From Chitinophaga nivalis (lineage in GTDB: Bacteria > Bacteroidota > Bacteroidia > Chitinophagales > Chitinophagaceae): a stretch of 64,000 bases of DNA. Below the pieces are notes generated by a model. That model worked only from the letters and a program-made list of their open reading frames with translations, had not been told where the DNA came from and did no database searches. The stretch covers positions 4,886,087 through 4,950,086 of the forward strand of contig NZ_JAPDNR010000001.1 in NCBI RefSeq assembly GCF_025989125.1, read 5' to 3'. The position numbers and the translations under genes were made by a program. Numbering within the stretch: position 1 is the first letter of the stretch; every line of letters begins with the position of its first letter. Positions 44,666 to 52,768 of this stretch are shown here, piece after piece.

Positions 44666-44869
44666 TTAACGGGAGCTACAGGCGTATACGTCGCGGACAC
44701 CCGTAAACGAACAGTAACAAATGATGGTACCTGTCAGATCTGCGCATTCGGACTTATTCGGATTACATCTGTTTTGAGGACACAGCGGATGATTGCTGTT
44801 AACACCTCCATTTACTTTACTTAATTCCTGCCGGCTCAGGCTTTTAGCGCCTCTTAAGCATTTCTCCAT
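44666..44869 (-). CDS. Cys-rich peptide with double-glycine leader
   Basis: This 67-residue peptide has the leader MEKCLRGAKSLSRQELSKVNGG, the Bacteroidota 'LSxxELxxVxGG' type. The core of 45 residues holds six Cys (positions 30, 35, 42, 51, 53, 64) in LCPQNRCNPN, SECADL, IICYCS and YACSSR. Even Cys numbers suggest three disulfides after export. There is no exporter beside it; the C39 transporter 5.4 kb away could serve. It may be a bacteriocin-like or signalling peptide. Confidence 0.75.
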   Translation of the reverse strand: MEKCLRGAKSLSRQELSKVNGGVNSNHPLCPQNRCNPNKSECADLTGTIICYCSFTGVRDVYACSSR

Positions 44870-45205
44870 GTTACATTACGTTTAAAGGTTAAGGAAAGAA
44901 TTAAAAATTGATTACAGGTATATAATAGGTACAGTGATCATACTGTTATTACAAAGCGCCCGGCATAGATGAGTCACTGTTAATGGAAAGCAGTGACGTT
45001 ACTCTAATCTATTTCTTTACAGTGCGATAATACTGCACTGTACCCTGAGGGCTGTATTATCGCAGTTTTTGAATGTATACGTAGAAATTATACTTTTCAA
45101 GATGTCTGTTTTACCAAGTATCAATACAGTCATCACTAATGGGAAAGGTAGGTGGGATGGAGCGCTGTAAGTGGGAATAGCAGAGAAAATATAACTATCA
45201 GCCGG
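44870..45205. other. Intergenic stretch with an orphan terminator
   Basis: This stretch of 336 bases has no gene. It has an inverted repeat GTCACTG...CAGTGAC (about 44970-44995) and a rightward terminator at 45023-45070, although no rightward gene lies before it except the PepSY unit, which already has its own terminator. Confidence 0.5.
45023..45070 (+). terminator. Orphan rightward terminator
   Basis: TGCGATAATAC (45023-45033) pairs with GTATTATCGCA (45054-45064), followed by GTTTTT. No + strand coding gene needs it, so a short untranslated RNA may end here. Confidence 0.6.
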
Positions 45206-45796
45206 CTATATATTGGTGGCCGGGGTTATTGGAGCAGCATCTGTCAGGGTGTAGATCAGCTGAGTAGTTGTTATACCCAGTGCTGCCCGTACATCTTTCA
45301 GGGGAAGCGGGAGAAAATCATCCGGATTAAATCTGTTTAACTGTTGCAAGGCCGGCATCTGTTTAGCCAGCGTAACACCTTGTTGGAAAGTGATGAGATC
45401 TGCATCCGAAAATCTATAGTCGGCGGGATATAAATACTTGCTGACAAATTTATATAGCCATATTTCCACCACATTAAGTGTTTTTACACTTCCCATCGTA
45501 AATCCAATTGTAAAGGCCTCATCCGCCGGTTTAATACCACGTCCAATCAGACAATGTACAAGGTCATGCTGATACAGACTAATGGCTCCGGAGAATTCAA
45601 GACACCATCTGGGATTTTCCATGAACTGCAAAATCCAGGGGAGTTTAGTGTAGTTGTCTACCTGATACAAAGTCTGGAAACGTTGATATGCCTGAGATAG
45701 CGTAAGTGTTTCATCCATCTGCCAGGCGTTCTGGCTGGTGAAGACAGCAGTTGTTGCGCCGCTGGTCAAAGCGGTGTTTGGAGTGATGGTTTTCAT
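45206..45796 (-). CDS. Coq4-like protein (HDxxHx11E motif)
   Basis: This 196-residue soluble protein carries HDLVHCLIGRG...DE, exactly HDxxH, eleven residues, then E. That is the zinc-ligand motif of COQ4, a ubiquinone-biosynthesis protein with decarboxylase/hydroxylase activity in recent descriptions. Flanking helices (RWCLEFSGAISLYQ before; EAFTIGFTMGSVKTLNVVEIWLYKF after) fit an all-helical Coq4-like fold. Bacteroidota normally make menaquinone, so the substrate is probably different. It is a lone gene near the Cys-rich peptide gene. Confidence 0.6.
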   Translation of the reverse strand: MKTITPNTALTSGATTAVFTSQNAWQMDETLTLSQAYQRFQTLYQVDNYTKLPWILQFMENPRWCLEFSGAISLYQHDLVHCLIGRGIKPADEAFTIGFTMGSVKTLNVVEIWLYKFVSKYLYPADYRFSDADLITFQQGVTLAKQMPALQQLNRFNPDDFLPLPLKDVRAALGITTTQLIYTLTDAAPITPATNI

Positions 45797-46114
45797 ATGT
45801 TCTTGTTAAGATGAAAAATTCATGAACGCATCCGTTGGATCGGGGAGATACCCGTTATAATTGTTTTGTTGTAAACCCGGAAATATTGAGAGATTGAATG
45901 GGGCAGTATGAATATGGTAGTTCCTAAAGAAACGGTCAGTCGTCTTTACGGAACCATAGTATTTAAATCTTAATAGGAGGTTAATGAATCTATATTAATC
46001 TTATGGTGTTTTTTCTATTTAACATAATATAAATTATAGGAATAATCTGAATCATTTAAAAGGTCATAGAAAGTTTCTACAAAAGTCTGGGCGCTTTCCA
46101 GTTTTTGCATCTAA

Positions 46115-46403
46115 ATAGCTGAAAATGAAGGCGCTGAGAATCGCATATTTGCGAGCTGGCCCTACCTATGGTGGGAATATTACAAGCTCAAAGCCTGTCT
46201 GAAACGGCAAAATTGTTCCCGGAATGAGTTGGTGAGTTGTCCGGATGTGGCCCCGTTTTTTGGATAAGCATATCCCCTATAATTTGGTTCCGGAATTTAA
46301 ACACCCGCAGGAATATTCCGCCATCATCTTAACCAAAGAAAAAGAATCAATTCCGGGATATTTAAAGGCGCGAATAATCGCGCCTTTGTTACATAGGCTA
46401 TAA
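46115..46403 (+). pseudogene. Possible decayed gene fragment
   Basis: One frame reads RIFASWPYLWWEYYKLKACL then NELVSCPDVAPFF and stops. Moving +1 at the six-T run (46256-46261) continues LDKHIPYNLVPEFKHPQEYS and on to YLKARIIAPLLHRL with a stop at 46401-46403. Codon choice resembles real genes here. No start codon or family was found, and the 3' end overlaps a terminator hairpin, so this may be chance. Confidence 0.3.
46364..46388. terminator. Hairpin terminator
   Basis: AAAGGCGCGA (46364-46373) pairs with TCGCGCCTTT (46378-46387) around the loop ATAA. It sits 21 bases beyond the stop of the leftward alpha/beta hydrolase gene and serves it. Confidence 0.75.
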
Positions 46404-46408
46404 AGTCT

Positions 46409-47296
46409 TTATCGGGCTAAAAAATCCAGTACGGCGTCCAGTAATGCAGCAGGATTCTCTTCCACGATCCAATGCCCTGTATTCGGTATACGCACGCCAA
46501 TCACCTGTGTGGCAACTTCTTCGGCCATTTCCTTCATGATTGGGCCGCTGGTACTGATATCGCCGCCAACTGCCAGCACCGGAATGGTGAGTTTGCCTTT
46601 TTTCTGCAGCGTTGCCCGGTTGTCGAGGATATCCTGATCAAAGGCACGATACAATTCTAAACCAGCCCGAAGTGCGCCTGGCGCGGCATAGATGGCGGCA
46701 AACAAATCGATATCTTCCTCCGTGATGGCGCCTACATTAAATATCCGGGCATTAAAAAATGCCTGCAAATATTTCCGTTCACGACCGGCGATCAATAATT
46801 CCGGTACATCCCGAACAGCATGAAATGAAAAGTGCCACACCCGGTGATCAGAGCGGATGCGATCAAAAACAGCTGTACCTGGAATGATTGCATCTATTAC
46901 AATCAAATGCGAAACATCTTCCCGGTATTCCTGCGCATATGCGTATGCTACCATCAGCCCTATATCATGGCCGATTAAAATTACGGGGCTTTCGATCTGC
47001 AGCTGCTCTTTTATCACTTTATGAATATCGCCGGCCATAGTACGCTTATCGTATCCGGTAAGTGGACGCCAGGAAGCACCCGCACCGCGGTAATCCGGCA
47101 CAATAACCCGATACCCGGCGCCGACTAAGCCAGGGATCAGTAATCGCCATTCCCACCACGTTTGCGGAAAGCCATGCAACAATACAATTACCCGATCGCC
47201 ACTGCCAGCTTCCACATAATGAATCCGCAAAGCAGGGTCAATCACCGCCATACCATGTGTGAATGTTATACTGCTCAGATTTTCTTTTTCAGACAT
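46409..47296 (-). CDS. Alpha/beta hydrolase, epoxide-hydrolase-like
   Basis: This 295-residue cytoplasmic enzyme has the oxyanion motif LLHGFPQTWWEW (HGxP), the nucleophile elbow IGHDIGLM with Asp in place of Ser, and the His motif NTGHWIVEENP. Asp as nucleophile fits soluble epoxide hydrolases or haloalkane/haloacetate dehalogenases. The HGFPQTWWEWR start favours the epoxide hydrolase side. It is divergent from the Lrp-type regulator. Confidence 0.85.
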   Translation of the reverse strand: MSEKENLSSITFTHGMAVIDPALRIHYVEAGSGDRVIVLLHGFPQTWWEWRLLIPGLVGAGYRVIVPDYRGAGASWRPLTGYDKRTMAGDIHKVIKEQLQIESPVILIGHDIGLMVAYAYAQEYREDVSHLIVIDAIIPGTAVFDRIRSDHRVWHFSFHAVRDVPELLIAGRERKYLQAFFNARIFNVGAITEEDIDLFAAIYAAPGALRAGLELYRAFDQDILDNRATLQKKGKLTIPVLAVGGDISTSGPIMKEMAEEVATQVIGVRIPNTGHWIVEENPAALLDAVLDFLAR

Positions 47297-47438
47297 ACTT
47301 GAATGATTTTAATAGTAATAGAACAATTGAGAAATCGCTGATTTATTTCATTATAAAGGTCCCGCTATAATTATTTAGATTAGCTTTCGTTTCAACAGAA
47401 TAAAAGCTAAAAACTTTCGATTCGAAATTTTTTCAGGT

Positions 47439-47879
47439 ATGAAAACAGATACACTGCACTATGCCATACTGAATGAGTTACAATTGGACGCCAGAATGAG
47501 CAATGCGGAAATCGGCAGGAAAGTGGGCCTCACAGCCCCTGCTGTAGCTGCGCGTATCAGGCAGATGCGCGAGGAAGGCATCATCAAAGGTTTTACAACT
47601 ACCATCGACTTCATGCGACTGGATTATCAACAAAAAGTGGTGGTAGCTGTACAACTGCCGCACGGTAGTATTCCCTCATTCCTGCAGGAAGTAAAGAAAA
47701 TGACGGGTGTCACCCATATAGAACATACGACCGGAGAATATTGCTTCTTTATCAGCCTGGTGGTGAGATCAGCCCATGAACTTAACGGGAAACTAAATGA
47801 GCTGGGCAGATTTGGTCAGACAACTACCTTCTCCGTTTTATCAACGCCAGTGGATACGAAAGCCATTGAGCTGTCGTGA
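47439..47879 (+). CDS. Lrp/AsnC family transcriptional regulator
   Basis: This 146-residue protein has an N-terminal helix-turn-helix (YAILNELQLDARMSNAEIGRKVGLTAPAVAARIRQM) and a C-terminal RAM ligand-binding domain (VTHIEHTTGEYCFFISLVVR). It is divergent from the epoxide-hydrolase-like gene, 142 bases apart, and may control it. The amino-acid or other ligand is unknown. Confidence 0.9.
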   Translation: MKTDTLHYAILNELQLDARMSNAEIGRKVGLTAPAVAARIRQMREEGIIKGFTTTIDFMRLDYQQKVVVAVQLPHGSIPSFLQEVKKMTGVTHIEHTTGEYCFFISLVVRSAHELNGKLNELGRFGQTTTFSVLSTPVDTKAIELS

Positions 47880-47913
47880 AAAGCTATCAACATAAATATT
47901 CAAATACAATAGC

Positions 47914-48774
47914 ATGGCATTATCAGCACCTCAACAACAAATGCTGCAACAGTTGACAGAAGAACTAAAAACGATTGACGGCGTTGCTGCGATTGTACTC
48001 GGTGGCTCTCATGCCACCGGCATGGCAACGGAACGTTCAGACCTGGACATTGGTATCTATTATTACGAAGCGCAACCTTTCAATATTCCAGCTATAAAAA
48101 GTCTGGCAACAAAATACCACACAGGCAGCGACCCGACGGTGACAGATTTCTATCAATGGGGCCCCTGGGTAAATGGAGGTGCCTGGCTGGAAACAGCAGC
48201 AGGCAAAGTGGATTTTCTCTACAGAAACATCGATCAGGTAAAGGCTACCATCGCAAAAGCAGGGCAAGGCGAATGGGAAAATCATTATGAACAACAGCCG
48301 CCCTATGGCTTTTCTTCGGTGATCTATCTGGCAGAAACGAAAGCTTGTATACCTCTTTATGATCCGCAACACCTCATCACTGCCTTAAAAAAATCGGTCA
48401 GCACCTACCCTCCTGCATTGCGGCAAACCATCATACAGCAATCGCTTTGGGCCGCCGAGTTCACCGTGGCGCATGCGGAAGCTTTTGCCATTCAAAAAGA
48501 CATCTACAACCTTTCCGGTTGCCTGACCAGGGCGGTGAAGAACATCATCAGTGCATTGTTTGCCATCAATGAAATCTATCCCATCGGAGATAAAAAAGCC
48601 GTGGAGATTATCGCACAGTGTAAGTACAGCCCGGAACTGCTGCCGGTAAAAGTGGAACAGATTTTAGTGATTACAGACATGGTTCAAAGTACGGTACGGC
48701 TGAAAGCCTTATTGCAGGAAGTCATTGACCTCACAGATGGCGCCTACAAAGCGTTGTATAACTTTAGTAAATAA
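47914..48774 (+). CDS. Nucleotidyltransferase domain protein
   Basis: This 286-residue protein has the pol-beta-like signature AIVLGGSHATGMATERSDLDIGIYY (GGS...DxD), then a helical C-terminal half like DUF4037 or kanamycin-nucleotidyltransferase relatives. The third catalytic acid may be the Asp in AAGKVDFLYR. It could be an adenylyltransferase for an antibiotic or other small molecule. It lies 34 bases after the Lrp gene. Confidence 0.82.
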   Translation: MALSAPQQQMLQQLTEELKTIDGVAAIVLGGSHATGMATERSDLDIGIYYYEAQPFNIPAIKSLATKYHTGSDPTVTDFYQWGPWVNGGAWLETAAGKVDFLYRNIDQVKATIAKAGQGEWENHYEQQPPYGFSSVIYLAETKACIPLYDPQHLITALKKSVSTYPPALRQTIIQQSLWAAEFTVAHAEAFAIQKDIYNLSGCLTRAVKNIISALFAINEIYPIGDKKAVEIIAQCKYSPELLPVKVEQILVITDMVQSTVRLKALLQEVIDLTDGAYKALYNFSK

Positions 48775-48846
48775 TACTGTCAGTAACCAGGTTCATCAAC
48801 GATGAAGAAAAGTTCATGCCCTGCAGGAATGTTAGTTTAATTCAGG

Positions 48847-48854
48847 TAAATTTG
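48847..48854 (+). promoter_or_regulatory. Candidate -7 element (TAAATTTG)
   Basis: TAAATTTG is a full TAnnTTTG match 27 bases before the AraC/GyrI start at 48882. It falls after the ATG at 48816, which supports the shorter start. No clear -33 element is visible. Confidence 0.45.
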
Positions 48855-48881
48855 TTACAGTCAATAATCATCCTGGTGAAT

Positions 48882-49712
48882 ATGGAAGATGCAATAGATC
48901 TCAGTCGGGTACATAAAATGCTTAGCTATATTGAAGAAAACTATGACCAGGCTATTTCAGTGAAAGAGCTGGAACGCATCTCGCATTATTCCTACAGAAA
49001 TATTCAGCGCATCTTCAAGTACGCGTGCCACGAAACCATAGGCGCCTATCAGAAACGGCTTAGATTGGAGAATGCTTTTAAAAAGATCCTTTATACAAAA
49101 GACAATCTGATATCTATTGCACTGGATGTGGGATTTGCCAACCAGGCTTCTTTTTCAAAAGCCTTCAAACAACAATTTGGTATTTCTCCCAGAGAAGCCA
49201 AATACCAGAAAGAACCGTTGTTCGCGCAGGCAAAGATTACTGCTATTGCGCCTGATCAGCAATTAAAACCGGATATTATCTATCTCTCCCCTATCACAGT
49301 TTATTATCAAAGTGCCTTTATTAATTATACGCATGAGGAAGTGGAAACTGCGTGGGAACAATTCCTGCAGCACGACATCCCTCCTGCCGGCACCGAATTT
49401 TATGGCATCATCGCCGATGAACCTTTGATACGGGAGCAGCTGACCTGCAGGTATGACACCTGTTATGTCAGCCAGACAATTAATTCTCAACTGCCGTCAA
49501 AAAAAATTCCGGGTGGCAGGTATGCCCAGTTTGCACATCACGGCGCATATGAAACCATTGAAGATACTTACGGAAAAATATATGCAGGCTGGATACTGGA
49601 TACAGAACTGGAGTTTGCGCATACTCCCATTATCGAAAAATATGTAAAGCACCCGGACAATACAACAGATACCGAAGAGTTGCTGACCTACATATGGCTG
49701 CCGCTTAAATAA
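48882..49712 (+). CDS. AraC family regulator with GyrI-like effector domain
   Basis: This 276-residue protein has an N-terminal AraC HTH (HKMLSYIEENYDQAISVKELERISHYSYRNIQRIFK ... LISIALDVGFANQASFSKAFKQQFGISPREAKY) followed by a GyrI/BmrR-type effector-binding domain (GTEFYGIIADEP, GGRYAQFAHHGAYETIEDTY). This is the Rob/SoxS-like layout of multidrug-sensing activators. The ATG at 48882 is used because the 22 upstream residues precede the promoter-like element and do not fit the family. Confidence 0.88.
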   Translation: MEDAIDLSRVHKMLSYIEENYDQAISVKELERISHYSYRNIQRIFKYACHETIGAYQKRLRLENAFKKILYTKDNLISIALDVGFANQASFSKAFKQQFGISPREAKYQKEPLFAQAKITAIAPDQQLKPDIIYLSPITVYYQSAFINYTHEEVETAWEQFLQHDIPPAGTEFYGIIADEPLIREQLTCRYDTCYVSQTINSQLPSKKIPGGRYAQFAHHGAYETIEDTYGKIYAGWILDTELEFAHTPIIEKYVKHPDNTTDTEELLTYIWLPLK

Positions 49713-49752
49713 GATTGTCAATTTTGGACAACATTGCCCCCATGGATCTATC

Positions 49753-49777
49753 TAGTTTTGACACTTTATTCAGTGTC
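49753..49777 (+). promoter_or_regulatory. Promoter -7 element with adjoining inverted repeat
   Basis: TAGTTTTG (49753-49760) fits TAnnTTTG. It overlaps the start of the inverted repeat GACACT-TTATTC-AGTGTC (49760-49777) just before the agmatine deiminase gene, a plausible operator or leader hairpin. A second repeat TTGTC...GACAA lies at 49715-49731. Confidence 0.45.
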
Positions 49778-49792
49778 TTAAAAATATAAATC

Positions 49793-50920
49793 ATGTACAA
49801 AATGGGAATCACAGGAACCATATTATCTGCACTTTTATTATCCTGCGGGAAAGAGGAATCATCACTCACCAACACGACCGCAGCGACGGCCGATACGGCT
49901 ATATTATATACCATGCCGGAAGAATCCAGTCCGCATGAAGGTACCTGGCTGCAATGGCCGCATGAATATCAATATGGTAAAAGCTTCCGGAACCGCCTGG
50001 ATGCCACCTGGATAGCGATGACCAAAGCATTGGCGCCTCATGAAAAGGTACATATCGTGGCCTATGACCAGGAAGAAAAAGAAAGAATTACCGAAATGCT
50101 GACAGCCGTGCAAACGCCTATGGCGAATGTAGACTTTACCATCAGCCAAACAGATGATGTCTGGGTACGGGATAATGGTCCTATCTATGTAAGAGACAAA
50201 CAAGGCAAACTGCTGATCGAAGACTGGGGCTTTAACGCCTGGGGCCGTAAAGCGGCCTATGATAATTGTAATCAGATACCGGCACGAATAGCCAGCGATC
50301 AGCAATTACAACGCATAGATCTCAACAATAAAATGATTAATGAAGGTGGTAGTGTTGAAATTGATGGGAAAGGTGTTTTAATGGCCTGCAAGAGCTCCGT
50401 TTTAAATGAAAACCGGAATCCAGGCATGACACAAGCCCAGGCAGAAGCGATATTCACCAAATATCTGGGGGTGACCAAATTCATCTGGCTCGATGGAAAA
50501 GCCGGGCTGGAGATCACAGATATGCATATCGACGGATTTGCCAGATTTGCCAATCCCACTACGATTGTCACCATGTCTGATGATGACCTGCTTTACTGGC
50601 AAGTCCCGGAAAAGGATATCAATACCTTACTGGAGGCTACCAATAAAAATGGGAATGCCTATCGGTTCGTAAAGATTCCGCTCACCCAAAATGAAGTGGT
50701 AACCACTTACGGTAAAAATGTAGGGAGAGCTTCATATATCAATTATTACATTGCTAACAACCGTGTTCTGGTGCCTAATTACAATGATCCGAATGATGCG
50801 GTGGCCAATAGCATCATTCAGGGACTGTATCCTGGCAGACAAGTCATCGGTATTGACTGCCGTAACTTATTCGCCAATGGGGGTATGGTGCATTGTGTCA
50901 CCCAGCAACAACCGCGGTAA
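49793..50920 (+). CDS. Agmatine deiminase / PAD_porph family lipoprotein
   Basis: This 375-residue guanidine-group deiminase has a lipoprotein signal (GITGTILSALLLSCGK), unusual for the cytosolic agmatine enzyme. The core motifs are intact: TMPEESSPHEGTWLQWP, DDVWVRDNGPIYV, INEGGSVEIDGKG, ITDMHIDGFARF and the catalytic Cys in FANGGMVHC. The family converts agmatine to N-carbamoylputrescine and ammonia; related secreted enzymes act on peptidyl arginine. The surface anchor leaves both options open. The in-frame ATG at 49802 is an alternative start. Confidence 0.88.
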   Translation: MYKMGITGTILSALLLSCGKEESSLTNTTAATADTAILYTMPEESSPHEGTWLQWPHEYQYGKSFRNRLDATWIAMTKALAPHEKVHIVAYDQEEKERITEMLTAVQTPMANVDFTISQTDDVWVRDNGPIYVRDKQGKLLIEDWGFNAWGRKAAYDNCNQIPARIASDQQLQRIDLNNKMINEGGSVEIDGKGVLMACKSSVLNENRNPGMTQAQAEAIFTKYLGVTKFIWLDGKAGLEITDMHIDGFARFANPTTIVTMSDDDLLYWQVPEKDINTLLEATNKNGNAYRFVKIPLTQNEVVTTYGKNVGRASYINYYIANNRVLVPNYNDPNDAVANSIIQGLYPGRQVIGIDCRNLFANGGMVHCVTQQQPR

Positions 50921-50946
50921 CGTGATTGCCATCCATAGCTGATTTT

Positions 50947-50973
50947 AAAGGTGCGAACACTCGCACCTTTATT
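50947..50973 (+). terminator. Intrinsic terminator
   Basis: AAAGGTGCGA (50947-50956) pairs with TCGCACCTTT (50961-50970) around the loop ACAC, 26 bases after the deiminase stop. Confidence 0.8.
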
Positions 50974-51065
50974 GCGTTGGAATAGCCCGGGCCATAAAGA
51001 CAAAACCAGCAAAACGATTACAGCACAGATACTTTATCTTTATCGTGGGCCAACATAAGCCGTGT

Positions 51066-51890
51066 ATGAAGATAGAGATAATAGCACCCCCCATGGCACT
51101 TAAACAGGTGGTGAAACATTTTTGGTATACTACTTCACAGCAACCCGGTGAAAGCGCTGGTACTTCTGGTACTTATGGCGTTTGGGCAGATGGCGCACCC
51201 GGTATCATTTTTCAGCATCACCAGGGACATTCGGCTATCCTGAATACAGCAGGGACTCCCTTCCCCCTATCGTTTGCGTATGGACAAAGTACCCGCCCCT
51301 GTACGAATCAGGTTACCGGTAATCCGTTACTGTTGGGTATCAGCTTCTATCCTACTGCATTTAAAAAACTATTTTCCATAGACGCATCTGACCTGACCAA
51401 TACCCTGCTGGATGCAGCCCAGCTGTTTACCCCGTCATTTATCGAACAGCTCCTCCATACCGCTGATCCCAGACAGATTATCCGGTTGTTCAGTCAACGC
51501 CTGGCACAGCAGCTGCTAAAATATCCACAGGATGCTGCTATCGATGAAAGCGTCCGTATACTGCAACAAGCTACCACCCGGATCGACTCCGCACTGTTAG
51601 CCAGCCGCATTCATATTTCCCAACGGCAGTTTCAACGTAGATTTAAAGCCTATGTAGGCGTATGTACCGAAACCTACCAGCGGATTATGAAGTTTCAACA
51701 GGCACTCCGGCTACTGCGTCACCAGCAATACAACAAACTGAGTGATATCAGCTACCACCTTGATTATGCCGACCAATCTCATTTTAACAGGGAGTTTAAA
51801 TTGTTTTCCGGCTTCACGCCGAAGGCATTACAGGAACGGCTACACGGGAACTATCCTGCAGAACTGTCGCGCATGATAAGGTACGACTGA
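51066..51890 (+). CDS. AraC family regulator (DUF6597-type N-terminus)
   Basis: This 274-residue protein has an N-terminal effector domain with ALKQVVKHFWYTTSQQPG and a GVWADGAPGIIFQHHQG strand pair, typical of the DUF6597 type. The C-terminal HTH (DSALLASRIHISQRQFQRRFKAYVG ... KLSDISYHLDYADQSHFNREFKLFSGFTP) is clear. The ATG at 51066 is chosen over the GTG at 51045. It is just upstream of the MBL-fold hydrolase gene and may regulate it. Confidence 0.85.
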   Translation: MKIEIIAPPMALKQVVKHFWYTTSQQPGESAGTSGTYGVWADGAPGIIFQHHQGHSAILNTAGTPFPLSFAYGQSTRPCTNQVTGNPLLLGISFYPTAFKKLFSIDASDLTNTLLDAAQLFTPSFIEQLLHTADPRQIIRLFSQRLAQQLLKYPQDAAIDESVRILQQATTRIDSALLASRIHISQRQFQRRFKAYVGVCTETYQRIMKFQQALRLLRHQQYNKLSDISYHLDYADQSHFNREFKLFSGFTPKALQERLHGNYPAELSRMIRYD

Positions 51891-51961
51891 TAAATGTCGC
51901 TACGGTTCTATTTTGAGACATGCCATACTACTACTTTGCAGCCATTATAAAGCTGATCACT

Positions 51962-52747
51962 ATGCTGCAAATACATCACCTGAACTGTGTGGACATTCAA
52001 TCTCCTATGGGAGCCTCCGCTATCGGACATTGTTTATTACTGGAAACACCAGACCGGCTGGTGCTGATAGATACCGGCATCGGCTTACAAGAGACACGGC
52101 AACCTGCTGAACGGCTTGGGCAGCAACTGATTGACGCTATCGGCCTGCAATTCGACGAAGCATTGACCGCTATCCAACAAATAACTGCCTTAGGACTGGA
52201 TCCCAAAAAGGTAACAGATTGCCTCATCTCTCATTTAGACCTGGATCATATCGGTGGGCTGGCAGACTTCCCCCATGCTACGGTGCATGTCGGCGCCGAA
52301 GAATATGAACAATTCACGCGTGACCACGACAGATACCTCTCGCACCAGTTAGACCATCGTCCGGAAATCATCACCTATCCGGCAGGCAACGATACCTGGT
52401 TTAGCTTTGAAGCCAGAAAAACGAGGGTAGCCATCGATACAGACATCTACCTGATTCCGCTCTTTGGCCATAGCCGTGGGCATTGCGGCGTGGCTATCAG
52501 ACAGGAGGCTACCTGGCTGTTTTATATCGGAGACGCCTATTACCTCCGGGCCGAACTAACAGATCCGGATCATCCTGTGGCCGCGCTGTCAAAAATGAAG
52601 GCGGATGACGCTGCCCTGCATATGGCAACGCTTCATCGCATCCGCACATTTATGCACGCACATCCGGAGGTGGTTGTTTTCGGATACCATGATATCACAG
52701 AATTTCCGTTACCGGCTGTAACAAGGGAAAACGAAAGCCCGGTCTGA
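51962..52747 (+). CDS. MBL-fold metallo-hydrolase
   Basis: This protein of about 261 residues has a metallo-beta-lactamase fold: GHCLLLETPDRLVLIDTGIG, the zinc motif SHLDLDHIGG, the FGHSRGHCGVAI strand with a zinc His, and the late GYHDITEFP. The first His of the usual HxHxDH is shifted (SHLDLDH), seen in other members of this branch. The ATG at 51962 fits the family start (MLQIHHLNC); the ATG at 51920 is an alternative. It resembles quorum-quenching or general MBL hydrolases; the substrate is unknown. Confidence 0.83.
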   Translation: MLQIHHLNCVDIQSPMGASAIGHCLLLETPDRLVLIDTGIGLQETRQPAERLGQQLIDAIGLQFDEALTAIQQITALGLDPKKVTDCLISHLDLDHIGGLADFPHATVHVGAEEYEQFTRDHDRYLSHQLDHRPEIITYPAGNDTWFSFEARKTRVAIDTDIYLIPLFGHSRGHCGVAIRQEATWLFYIGDAYYLRAELTDPDHPVAALSKMKADDAALHMATLHRIRTFMHAHPEVVVFGYHDITEFPLPAVTRENESPV

Positions 52748-52768
52748 TACTACGATTGCTGCGATGCA

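Larger units (their letters stand above)
45797..46408. other. Intergenic stretch with a possible gene remnant
   Basis: This stretch of about 610 bases has no intact gene. 45797-46110 is AT-rich. 46115-46403 looks like a broken coding sequence and is listed separately. A terminator lies at 46364-46388. Confidence 0.5.
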
